8,176 nt of DNA from Patescibacteria group bacterium (GTDB lineage Bacteria; Patescibacteriota; Minisyncoccia; Portnoybacterales; GWB1-42-6): positions 1-8,176 of the forward strand of contig JAHKAK010000078.1 of the NCBI GenBank assembly GCA_018826025.1, in the 5' to 3' direction. Both the position numbers and the translations under genes were made by a program. The notes below the pieces were generated by a model. That model had not been told where the DNA came from. It ran no database searches and saw nothing but the letters and a program-made list of their open reading frames with translations. Position 1 is the stretch's first letter. Every line of letters starts with the position of its first letter. Shown here piece by piece: positions 1-5,623 of the stretch.

Positions 1-417
1 CTATCTTTTAACACTTTTGCTTCGCCGGAGATTGCGTATCAGGCCGCAATAGATTATATTGATAAAATCAGCCAAAATCCGGCGTTGGCGCAAAACGAAG
101 AATTTTATAACGCGGCGGCTGGCGAATTAGCAAAAATAATTGAGCAATCGCCAAATCGCGCCAGGAATTATGTTGCCCTGGCTTGGCTCAACCTTTATTT
201 TTCCAGTCAAGATTCGTCAAGAATTAATGAAGCCATAAATCTGGGAAACAAAATAAAAGAGTTAAGTCCGAACAAAAAAGATGCTTATTTAATTTTGGTC
301 GCCGGCTACGCCTTGTCCGGGCAGGCGGATAAAGCACAAGAAGTGATTTCATGGGCTTTGGTTATTGATGGTAAAATGGGAGAAGAAGTTAAGGCGTATT
401 GGGAAAAGATTAGATAA
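1..417 (+). CDS. C-terminal TPR region of an O-antigen-ligase-like protein (5' partial)
   Basis: The reading frame is open from base 1 to a TAA at 415-417 and gives 138 residues, so the gene begins outside the window; an internal TTG at 85 is not a convincing start. The visible part is helical and TPR-like: alternating Ala/Leu/Tyr helix pairs, with 'KELSPNKKDAYLILVAGYAL' as the clearest repeat. It aligns without large gaps to residues about 505-625 of the next gene's product: TF..PE.A, SQN, EQ.P, a Tyr-Phe-Ser turn followed by acidic/Ser residues, and ELSP recur in the same order. It is therefore probably the tail of a paralogous membrane ligase, but the membrane part is not visible. It stops after the equivalent of the neighbour's middle TPRs and lacks roughly the last 100 residues of that tail. 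A stand-alone TPR protein cannot be excluded. Confidence 0.75.
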   Translation, partial: LSFNTFASPEIAYQAAIDYIDKISQNPALAQNEEFYNAAAGELAKIIEQSPNRARNYVALAWLNLYFSSQDSSRINEAINLGNKIKELSPNKKDAYLILVAGYALSGQADKAQEVISWALVIDGKMGEEVKAYWEKIR

Positions 418-432
418 TTTAAAATTTAAATA

Positions 433-450
433 TCAAAATGAAAAATGACA
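433..450 (-). repeat. A/T-rich spacer repeat arm, inverted copy
   Basis: TCAAAATGAAAAATGACA is the exact reverse complement of 18 bases in the repeat copies at 2888-2926 and 7208-7246. It lies 5' of the 479-540 hairpin. A direct-orientation fragment lies on the other side at 559-577. Confidence 0.7.
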
Positions 451-478
451 ATGTAAAATGTTAAAATGATAACTTGTT

Positions 479-540
479 GTCATCCTGAGCGTAGCGAAGG
501 ATCTTTAGATCCTTCAGTCGCTGCGTTCCTTCAGGATGAC
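479..540. repeat. 62-bp imperfect palindromic element in spacer
   Basis: The outer arms GTCATCCTGA (479-488) and TCAGGATGAC (531-540) are perfect 10-bp inverted repeats. A middle stem pairs 489-495 with 520-526, including two G-T wobbles. The inner arms GAAGGATCT (496-504) and AGATCCTTC (507-515) pair around a 2-nt gap. Only 516-519 and 527-530 bulge out. No T-run follows directly, so it reads as a dispersed REP-like element rather than a classic terminator, although it could attenuate read-through between the two TPR genes. Related GTCAT-CTGAGCG-AGCGAAG sequences are known as dispersed repeats in many bacterial genomes (from memory). Confidence 0.85.
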
Positions 541-558
541 GCTATGCGTCGATTTTAT

Positions 559-577
559 ATTTTGAGATTTACATTTT
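559..577 (+). repeat. A/T-rich spacer repeat arm, direct copy
   Basis: ATTTTGAGATTTACATTTT is identical over 19 bases to 2902-2920. Together with the inverted arm at 433-450 it brackets the 62-bp hairpin. It lies within 15 bases of the next gene's ATG, so it occupies the place where a ribosome binding site would be. Confidence 0.7.
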
Positions 578-589
578 TAATTAATTGTT

Positions 590-2824
590 ATGTCGAAACC
601 AACTAAAAATTATTCGTCTTCTTGGCTTCTGCCAACCATCAAATATGGTCTTTTCGCTTGTCTTTTTATGCCGTTGATAGTTGGCAGCAAGTTTATTTTC
701 CCTTATATTTTTCCCAAACAGGCGTTTTTTCAGATAGTCGTGGAAATTATTTTTGCTCTATACCTATTTTTGATTTTTAAAGATCCCCGCTACCGGCCGC
801 GCTCTTCGTGGTTGTTCAGGGCGCTATTGGCTTATTTTGCCATAATGATGTTAAGCTCGGTTTTTGGCGTTAACGCTTTCCATAGCTTTTGGTCAAATTA
901 TGAACGCATGGCCGGCGTGATTTCAATTTTGCATTATATCGGATTTTTGTTTTTGGCCGTCAATATTTTAAAAACTAAAGACGAATGGTATTCATTTTTT
1001 AACGTTGCTATTGTCGTTAGCTTTTTGGAAGCGCTTTATGGCTTGGGGCAGATGACAGGAATTTTTACAAGCTCGGGCGGGACGCGCTTTGACGGCACCA
1101 TCGGCAACGCTTCATTTTTAGCCGGCTATCTGCTGATTAACGCTTTTTTTGCGCTGTGGCTCTTGTTGGAAAAAAGATCGGTTGCCTGGAAAAGTTTTTA
1201 CGGCGTCGTTATTTTGGTGAATTTATTTGTCATGTATCAAACTCAAACCAGAGGAGCAGTTCTAGCTTTTTTGGCGGGTCTTTTTTTACTGTTTTTATTT
1301 TTTATTTTTGCCAGGCAAAAAGATTTAGCGCAGCTGCCCTTTAAGCGGCCGGAACGATTAAAAAAATACGCTATTGGCGTTTTTGTTTTTCTTTTTTTAA
1401 TTGGCGGGTTAATTTGGTTAAATCGGGATTCTGCTTTTGTCAAAAACAGACCTACCTTAAATCGGGTAACTCATATCAGCATCAGCGAAGCTACCGCTCA
1501 AACTCGGTTATTGGCCTGGAAGATGAGTTGGGAAGGGTTTAAAGAACGGCCAATTTTTGGCTGGGGACCGGAAAATTATTATGTCGTTTTTAATCAGTTT
1601 TATAACCCCGATCTTTATCCGGTTGAATCCTGGTTTGACCGTTCCCACAACGCTTATTTTGATATTTTGGTCAATACCGGCCTAGTAGGATTTTTGGCTT
1701 ACTTAACGGTGGTTTTTTTGGCCTTTTGGTTTCTCTGGTCGGCTTGGAAAAAAGAAAAAATTAATTATTTTACCGCGATTATTTTTACGGTTATTTTGTT
1801 AGCTTATGGCATCCAAAATATCTTTGTGTTTGACACGCAAGTCACGCTGCTGGTGTTTTATTCTATTTTGGCGTTTATAGTTTGGTTAAGTTTAAAGCCG
1901 CTGCCCGATAACAATGAAATTAAGCCCGTGAGGCCGAATGCTGCTTTTAAAATTCTGGTGGCTTTGATTTTAATTTTTGCGCTTTATTTTATCAATATTA
2001 AGCCGGGTTCGGCGAGCCTGGAAGGAATTAGCGCCCTAAATCTTTTACAACAAGGCAAGGCCGATGAGTCAGTAAAAGAATTTAAAAAGGCCTTTGAAGT
2101 TGGTACTTTTGGTTTGCCGGAGGTGGCGATGCGTGTCCAAGACGCGGCGATTCAGTTATCTCAAAACTCAAAAATTCCGGTTGAAGTAAAAAATGAATTT
2201 GTTGAATTAGCGGTTGAGGGAATGAATAAAGCCCTGGAACAGGAGCCCTTAAACGTGCGTTTTATGATGATGCTAACCAGCGTCTATTTTTCGGCAGCTT
2301 CCTCGGATAATTCTTATTTGGCGCAAGCTGACGCGCTGTTGCAGAAGGCCTTGGAGCTAAGTCCGACACGGCAGGAACTTTATTTTTATACTGGGCAAAT
2401 GCGGATGTTTCAGGGCCGGTCGGAAGAAGCGTTAGCCCAATTTAAAAAGGCGGTGGAGCTAAATGATAAAGTGCCGTTATCCCATTGGAACTACGGTATA
2501 ATCGCGATTGGCGTGGGGCAAAAGGAATTGGGAGAAAAAGAAATTCAGATAGCCAAGGATACGGGTCACGCTTTTGGGCCGGCTGATATTAAGCAGTTGA
2601 TTAATGCTTATACTCGGACCAGTGATTGGCCTCGCCTAGTGGACTTATATCAACAGTGGATAGCTTTGGCGCCAAACGACGCCTCTCCCTTTGCTGGCTT
2701 GGCGGCAATCTACGCTCAAATGGGCGAAAAACAAAAAGCCAAAGATTTGGCTTTGCAAGCGGCCGTCTTTGACCCAAGCTTTAAGGATCAGGCGGAAGAG
2801 TTTATTAAAGGATTGGGGCTTTAA
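590..2824 (+). CDS. O-antigen ligase/polymerase-like membrane protein with C-terminal TPR domain
   Basis: This 744-residue protein has two parts. Residues about 15-470 hold around a dozen hydrophobic segments typical of the Wzy/WaaL O-antigen ligase superfamily. Residues about 475-744 are soluble TPR-like helices, with clear repeats near 575-625 and 665-735. Family landmarks are the Arg in TQTRGA (Arg221) and the motif 'RSHNAYFDILVNTG' with His353 in the large extracytoplasmic loop. Arg and His at these places are the conserved functional residues in characterised WaaL enzymes. Residues 165-181 carry the family's R-x2-GT-x-GN-x2-F pattern. Such enzymes move undecaprenyl-diphosphate-linked glycans to an acceptor or growing chain outside the membrane. 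The acceptor is unknown; in a bacterium without LPS, protein or cell-wall glycosylation is more likely (inference). The ATG at 590 has no Shine-Dalgarno sequence. The gene follows a paralogous tail and ends at a convergent terminator. Confidence 0.88.
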   Translation: MSKPTKNYSSSWLLPTIKYGLFACLFMPLIVGSKFIFPYIFPKQAFFQIVVEIIFALYLFLIFKDPRYRPRSSWLFRALLAYFAIMMLSSVFGVNAFHSFWSNYERMAGVISILHYIGFLFLAVNILKTKDEWYSFFNVAIVVSFLEALYGLGQMTGIFTSSGGTRFDGTIGNASFLAGYLLINAFFALWLLLEKRSVAWKSFYGVVILVNLFVMYQTQTRGAVLAFLAGLFLLFLFFIFARQKDLAQLPFKRPERLKKYAIGVFVFLFLIGGLIWLNRDSAFVKNRPTLNRVTHISISEATAQTRLLAWKMSWEGFKERPIFGWGPENYYVVFNQFYNPDLYPVESWFDRSHNAYFDILVNTGLVGFLAYLTVVFLAFWFLWSAWKKEKINYFTAIIFTVILLAYGIQNIFVFDTQVTLLVFYSILAFIVWLSLKPLPDNNEIKPVRPNAAFKILVALILIFALYFINIKPGSASLEGISALNLLQQGKADESVKEFKKAFEVGTFGLPEVAMRVQDAAIQLSQNSKIPVEVKNEFVELAVEGMNKALEQEPLNVRFMMMLTSVYFSAASSDNSYLAQADALLQKALELSPTRQELYFYTGQMRMFQGRSEEALAQFKKAVELNDKVPLSHWNYGIIAIGVGQKELGEKEIQIAKDTGHAFGPADIKQLINAYTRTSDWPRLVDLYQQWIALAPNDASPFAGLAAIYAQMGEKQKAKDLALQAAVFDPSFKDQAEEFIKGLGL

Positions 2825-2887
2825 TAATTCAAAATTAAAAAATCAAAGTGTAAAATGACATTGTAAAGTTTAAAATTTTACATTTTT

Positions 2888-2926
2888 AACTGTCATTTTT
2901 CATTTTGAGATTTACATTTTACATTA
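2888..2926 (+). repeat. 39-bp A/T-rich dispersed spacer repeat, copy 1
   Basis: This block is built from ACTGTCATTTTTCATTTTGA and TTTACATTTTACATTA separated by two bases. It matches 7208-7246 at 37 of 39 positions and, in part, the arms at 433-450 and 559-577. Just upstream (2849-2880) lies a related diverged inverted segment, TGTAAAATGACATTGTAAA. The spacer 2825-2958 shows no gene. Confidence 0.8.
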
Positions 2927-2958
2927 GACAAAGATTAGAGCAATTAGAAATTTTAAAC

Positions 2959-2994
2959 CAAAAAACCGTTCTGTTTTTTCAGCGCGGTTTTTTG
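2959..2994. terminator. Probable bidirectional intrinsic terminator
   Basis: CAAAAAACCG (2959-2968) and CGGTTTTTTG (2985-2994) form a perfect 10-bp stem; the loop contains a further CTG/CAG pair. The A-run on one arm and the T-run on the other supply a U-tract in both directions. It sits between the convergent stops at 2824 (plus) and 3002 (minus), where one shared terminator is expected. Confidence 0.75.
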
Positions 2995-3001
2995 TTTAGA
3001 G

Positions 3002-4216
3002 CTATTTTTCCCAATAAACTTTTTCGGTCTCCGCGATCATTTTATCCAGCGAGAATTCTAAAACTTTTTTTTGCGAGGCCTCGCTGAATTTTTGGGCCAA
3101 GGCGGAGGTATCTAAAAGTTCGGTAATTTTTTTGGCTAAGCCGTCGCTGTCCCGTGGAAAGAGCAAAAAACCATTAACATTATTGGTTACCATTTCTGGA
3201 ATGCCGCCAACATGCGAGGCGACAACGGGCACACCCGCCGCCATGGCTTCCAGAACCGTATAAGGCAGGCCTTCTTTAATTGAGGGCAGAACAAAAACAT
3301 CAAAAGCCTTCAGGTACCGTGAGGCATTGGCAACGGCGCCGGTTAAAATAAATTGACTTTGCAAATTATGAGCCTTAATCATTTCTTCAAGCAATAGTCT
3401 GTCAGCGCCGTCTCCGATGACAACGAAGAGAGTGTTTTTCAATTGTTTTTTACCTGTCCCGTTAAATTGCCTTACTCCGACTTCGTCGGATTTAACGGGG
3501 TGAATTAAAACATCAGCGGTTTCAATAAGATAAGGCAAACCTTTTTCCGGAAAGAAATTGGCGATGGCGCCGATAATTTTTAAGTTGTCGTTTGATCCGC
3601 GGATTGCTTCAAAAAAATTAGCGCTTTGGCCGGATAAATATTCTCGGGCCTCGGACTTGGAGAGAAAATCGGTTCTATTTAAATCAAGGCCGTTATGGAC
3701 AACGAATAATTTTTCCGCTGGCGCGGCCCGATAATTTAACCAGAGTTTTTTATCGTTAACCGAAACGCAAATAATTTTATCTTTAAAATAAACGCTGAAT
3801 TTTTCCAAATAAAAGAAAAATTTTTTGGCCAGGCGCGAAAAAGAAGCTTCAAAAACCGCGCCGTGGACCGTGTAAACAATTTTAACGCCAGTCAGCCGGC
3901 CGGCCAAAGAGCCTAAAAATCCGGCTTTGGAGCTATGGAGATGGAGAAGATTTGGCCGTTCTTTTATCAAAAGCGAGAGGATCTCAACAAGTCCCATAAA
4001 ATCAATAAAGGGGTTAGCTGCGCTGCGCCGGAGCCATTTGAGTTGGCGCCAGTTTATTTTGTTGTCCGCCAGGCGCTTAAAAAGTTTGCCGCCGCCATCC
4101 GGCCCGGCCGCCACTAAAACATCATAGCGGTTTTTAAACGCTATTGCCAAATCAAGCACATTTTTCTGTGCGCCGCCAAACTCCGATTGAGTTACGATGT
4201 AGATGATTTTACGCAT
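3002..4216 (-). CDS. GT4 family glycosyltransferase, CapM-like
   Basis: The 404-residue product has the GT-B fold layout of GT4 retaining glycosyltransferases. The N-terminal acceptor domain starts 'MRKIIYIVTQSEFGGAQKNV' with the glycine-rich loop at 14-15, and carries an HSSKAGFLGSLAGRL stretch at 94-108 followed by VHG at 118-120, typical of CapM-like enzymes. The C-terminal donor domain has a PEKG lysine loop near 223-226, GDG at 268-270, and an intact E-x7-E motif (Glu315 and Glu323 in EGLPYTVLE). It should transfer a sugar from a nucleotide donor to a lipid-linked acceptor on the cytoplasmic face; donor and sugar are not predictable. The ATG at 4216 gives a normal N-terminus, without a Shine-Dalgarno sequence. 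Residues about 239-258 are extra relative to the usual spacing and include the embedded palindrome. It is transcribed against its neighbours. Confidence 0.9.
   Translation of the reverse strand: MRKIIYIVTQSEFGGAQKNVLDLAIAFKNRYDVLVAAGPDGGGKLFKRLADNKINWRQLKWLRRSAANPFIDFMGLVEILSLLIKERPNLLHLHSSKAGFLGSLAGRLTGVKIVYTVHGAVFEASFSRLAKKFFFYLEKFSVYFKDKIICVSVNDKKLWLNYRAAPAEKLFVVHNGLDLNRTDFLSKSEAREYLSGQSANFFEAIRGSNDNLKIIGAIANFFPEKGLPYLIETADVLIHPVKSDEVGVRQFNGTGKKQLKNTLFVVIGDGADRLLLEEMIKAHNLQSQFILTGAVANASRYLKAFDVFVLPSIKEGLPYTVLEAMAAGVPVVASHVGGIPEMVTNNVNGFLLFPRDSDGLAKKITELLDTSALAQKFSEASQKKVLEFSLDKMIAETEKVYWEK
3458..3499. repeat. Palindromic element embedded in frame in a glycosyltransferase gene
   Basis: CCCGTTAAA (3458-3466) pairs with TTTAACGGG (3491-3499). 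Inside, TCCGAC (3476-3481) pairs with GTCGGA (3485-3490) around a TTC loop, with a 9-nt bulge at 3467-3475. The element is 42 nt, exactly 14 codons, and encodes Pro240-Gly253 of the minus-strand enzyme; the bulge is exactly three of these codons (Val-Arg-Gln). It falls where GT4 proteins normally have a short loop before the strand leading to GDG. Confidence 0.82.
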
Positions 4217-4402
4217 AAAAAGCTTGTTTTAGGGTATGCTTATAGGGTAATATAATGAAGCTCTAAAATCAATCTTTTAGCCGAAATTTTATAAAGCGGC
4301 ATTTTCCATTAAGCCGCGAATATTAATGAAAGAGAAATTATCTGGGAGCAATTTTAGTTGATTTTTAGGCCTTTTTATGCGACAATAAATAAAAGAAAAA
4401 GC
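4217..4402. other. Divergent intergenic region between two glycosyltransferase genes
   Basis: The 186-bp spacer separates divergent starts and must hold promoters for both directions unless transcription enters from outside. It is AT-rich, with a direct repeat TAGGGTA at 4230-4236 and 4243-4249 and a weak 5-bp GCGGC/GCCGC hairpin at 4296-4317. I see no conserved riboswitch and no small gene. Confidence 0.6.
4251..4256 (+). promoter_or_regulatory. Possible -10 box for the plus-strand glycan operon
   Basis: TATAAT is a perfect sigma-70-type -10 hexamer. The best -35-like match, TTGTTT at 4224-4229, lies 21 bp away, which is too far for a good promoter, so the call rests on the -10 and its location. 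A start near 4263 would leave a leader of about 140 nt before the ATG at 4403. Confidence 0.35.
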
Positions 4403-5545
4403 ATGAAAAAAGTGCTGATTTTTTCTACTGCGTACTTGCCTTTAATTGGGGGCGCAGAATTAGCCGTCAAAGAAATTACCGACCGACTGGTCGGCGATTT
4501 TGAGTTTGACTTGATTTGCGCGCGGATAAAAAAAGAGTTGCCCAGGAGTGAAAACGCGGGTACTGTAAATATTTATCGGGTGGGTTGGGGCTGGGGCAAA
4601 ATAGACAAATTTTTATTGTCTTGGCGCGGCGCGGCGCTGGCTAGTAAATTGCACGCAGCGGAAAAGTATAATATGGTTTGGGCGATTATGGCCAGCTTTG
4701 GCGGGTTGGCCGCGTTAAAATTTAAATTAAAATATCGGGCAATTCCGTATTTGTTAACTTTGCAGGAGGGCGACACGCCCAAACATATTGCCTCACGCGC
4801 CCAGTGGCTGGGGCCGTATTATAAAAAGATGTTCATGCAGGCCGATTATATCCAGGCAATCAGCAATTTTTTAGCCAACTGGGCCAAAAATATGGGTGTA
4901 AAATGTCCAATCGAAGTTGTGCCAAACGGTGTTGATATTGATAAATTCCAAGAGACAAGAAACAATAACCAAAAATTAAAAGAAGAATTAAATATCAAAC
5001 CTGAAGAAAAAGTAATCATTACCGTTTCCCGGCTGGTCAAAAAAAATGGCGTTGAAGATTTAATTCAAGCGATGAGTTTTTTGCCAGAGAACACTAAGTT
5101 ATTGATTGTCGGCGATGGAGAAAAAAGAGCCCATTTGTCATTTGTCATTGGAAATTTGTCATTGGGGAAAAGAATTTTTTTACTGGGCTCCGTATCACCT
5201 GGCAGCGTGGCAGACTATTTGTCTATCTCTGATCTCTTCGTCCGTCCTTCTCTCTCCGAAGGCCTGGGCAGCGCCTTTTTAGAAGCCATGGCCGCTGGTG
5301 TGCCGATAATTGGTACGCGCGTTGGTGGTATCCCGGATTTCCTTGCCGATGGTGAAACTGGTTTGTTTTGCGAAGTTTCAAATCCCAAAAATATCGCCGA
5401 GAAAATAGAATTATTATTGAACGATGATAACCTGCGGCAAAAATTAATTTTTAATGGTAAAAAACTGGTGGAAGAAAAATATAATTGGAATATCATTGCA
5501 AAACAAATTAAAGCTATATTTAGAAAATTGAAAATTGAAAATTGA
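4403..5545 (+). CDS. GT4 family glycosyltransferase
   Basis: The product has 380 residues. The start at 4403 is preferred because 'MKKVLIFSTAYLPLIGGAEL' places the first beta-strand and the GGAE glycine loop (16-19) where GT4 enzymes have them; a frame-compatible TTG at 4358 would add 15 unconserved residues. The donor domain has VPNGVD, SRLVKKNGVEDLI, GDG at 237-239, and an intact E-x7-E (Glu286, Glu294). In the R-x4-K-G phosphate loop, Asn takes the usual Lys position, with two lysines just before it. Role: transfer of a nucleotide-activated sugar during glycan assembly at the cytoplasmic membrane; the sugar is unknown. It is probably first in an operon with the next two genes. Odd points are a G-rich tract near the start, a heptamer array coding residues 244-255, and a C-terminus 'RKLKIEN' encoded by a repeat that also supplies the TGA stop. 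Confidence 0.9.
   Translation: MKKVLIFSTAYLPLIGGAELAVKEITDRLVGDFEFDLICARIKKELPRSENAGTVNIYRVGWGWGKIDKFLLSWRGAALASKLHAAEKYNMVWAIMASFGGLAALKFKLKYRAIPYLLTLQEGDTPKHIASRAQWLGPYYKKMFMQADYIQAISNFLANWAKNMGVKCPIEVVPNGVDIDKFQETRNNNQKLKEELNIKPEEKVIITVSRLVKKNGVEDLIQAMSFLPENTKLLIVGDGEKRAHLSFVIGNLSLGKRIFLLGSVSPGSVADYLSISDLFVRPSLSEGLGSAFLEAMAAGVPIIGTRVGGIPDFLADGETGLFCEVSNPKNIAEKIELLLNDDNLRQKLIFNGKKLVEEKYNWNIIAKQIKAIFRKLKIEN
4578..4596 (+). other. Potential G-quadruplex tract within coding sequence
   Basis: GGGTGGGTTGGGGCTGGGG has four runs of at least three G with loops of 1, 2 and 2 nt, on the coding strand. It encodes the Val-Gly-Trp-Gly-Trp-Gly segment, so it may be a by-product of Gly/Trp codons. It stands out in an AT-rich region. 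Confidence 0.6.
5133..5167 (+). repeat. Degenerate heptamer array inside coding sequence
   Basis: Five 7-base units run in succession: ATTTGTC, ATTTGTC, ATTGGAA, ATTTGTC, ATTGGGG. They encode residues 244-255 of the glycosyltransferase, just after GDGEKR. The protein spacing from GDG to FLLG is normal for GT4, so this looks like replacement or convergence rather than a simple insertion. Confidence 0.6.
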
Positions 5546-5613
5546 AAAATTCATTGAAAATTGTCCGCTAGAGGCGGATCCGCCTTGGGCGGAAAAATTG
5601 AAAATTGAAAATT
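5523..5613 (+). repeat. GAAAATT heptamer repeats spanning the gene end and spacer
   Basis: GAAAATT occurs at 5523-5529, 5530-5536, 5537-5543 and 5556-5562, then again at 5600-5606 and 5607-5613 after a palindrome. The first three copies encode the last residues of the upstream glycosyltransferase, and the TGA at 5543-5545 is part of the array. The spacer of 78 bp is almost entirely repeat. Confidence 0.8.
5564..5593. repeat. 30-bp palindrome (TCCGC...AGGCGGATCCGCCT...GCGGA)
   Basis: AGGCGGA (5572-5578) and TCCGCCT (5579-5585) form a perfect 14-bp dyad, flanked symmetrically by TCCGC (5564-5568) and GCGGA (5589-5593) with 3-nt gaps on each side. It can form a cruciform or hairpin. It is GC-rich and embedded in the GAAAATT heptamers; no T-run follows, so it is not a standard terminator. 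Confidence 0.85.
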
Positions 5614-5623
5614 ATTTAGTATT

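Noticed and set aside
85..417. A short independent gene starting with TTG at 85
   Set aside because: The frame is open upstream to base 1, and the upstream residues also align with the neighbouring paralogue, so this is the end of a longer gene.
3595..3604. ATCCGCGGAT palindrome in the minus-strand glycosyltransferase as another inserted repeat
   Set aside because: At 10 bp with no flanking stem it is too short to separate from chance.
4296..4317. Hairpin GCGGC/GCCGC in the divergent spacer as riboswitch or terminator
   Set aside because: The stem is only 5 bp with a 12-nt loop and no T-run, and no known riboswitch core is visible.
4358..4402. TTG start at 4358 for the GT4 gene
   Set aside because: It adds 15 residues not typical of the family; the ATG at 4403 starts directly at the conserved first strand.
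5564..5593. The GC-rich palindrome as an intrinsic terminator of the upstream glycosyltransferase
   Set aside because: An A-run, not a T-run, follows on the plus strand, so it lacks the U-tract of a standard terminator.
5523..5613. CRISPR array
   Set aside because: Units are 7 bases long with no unique spacers, and no cas gene is present.
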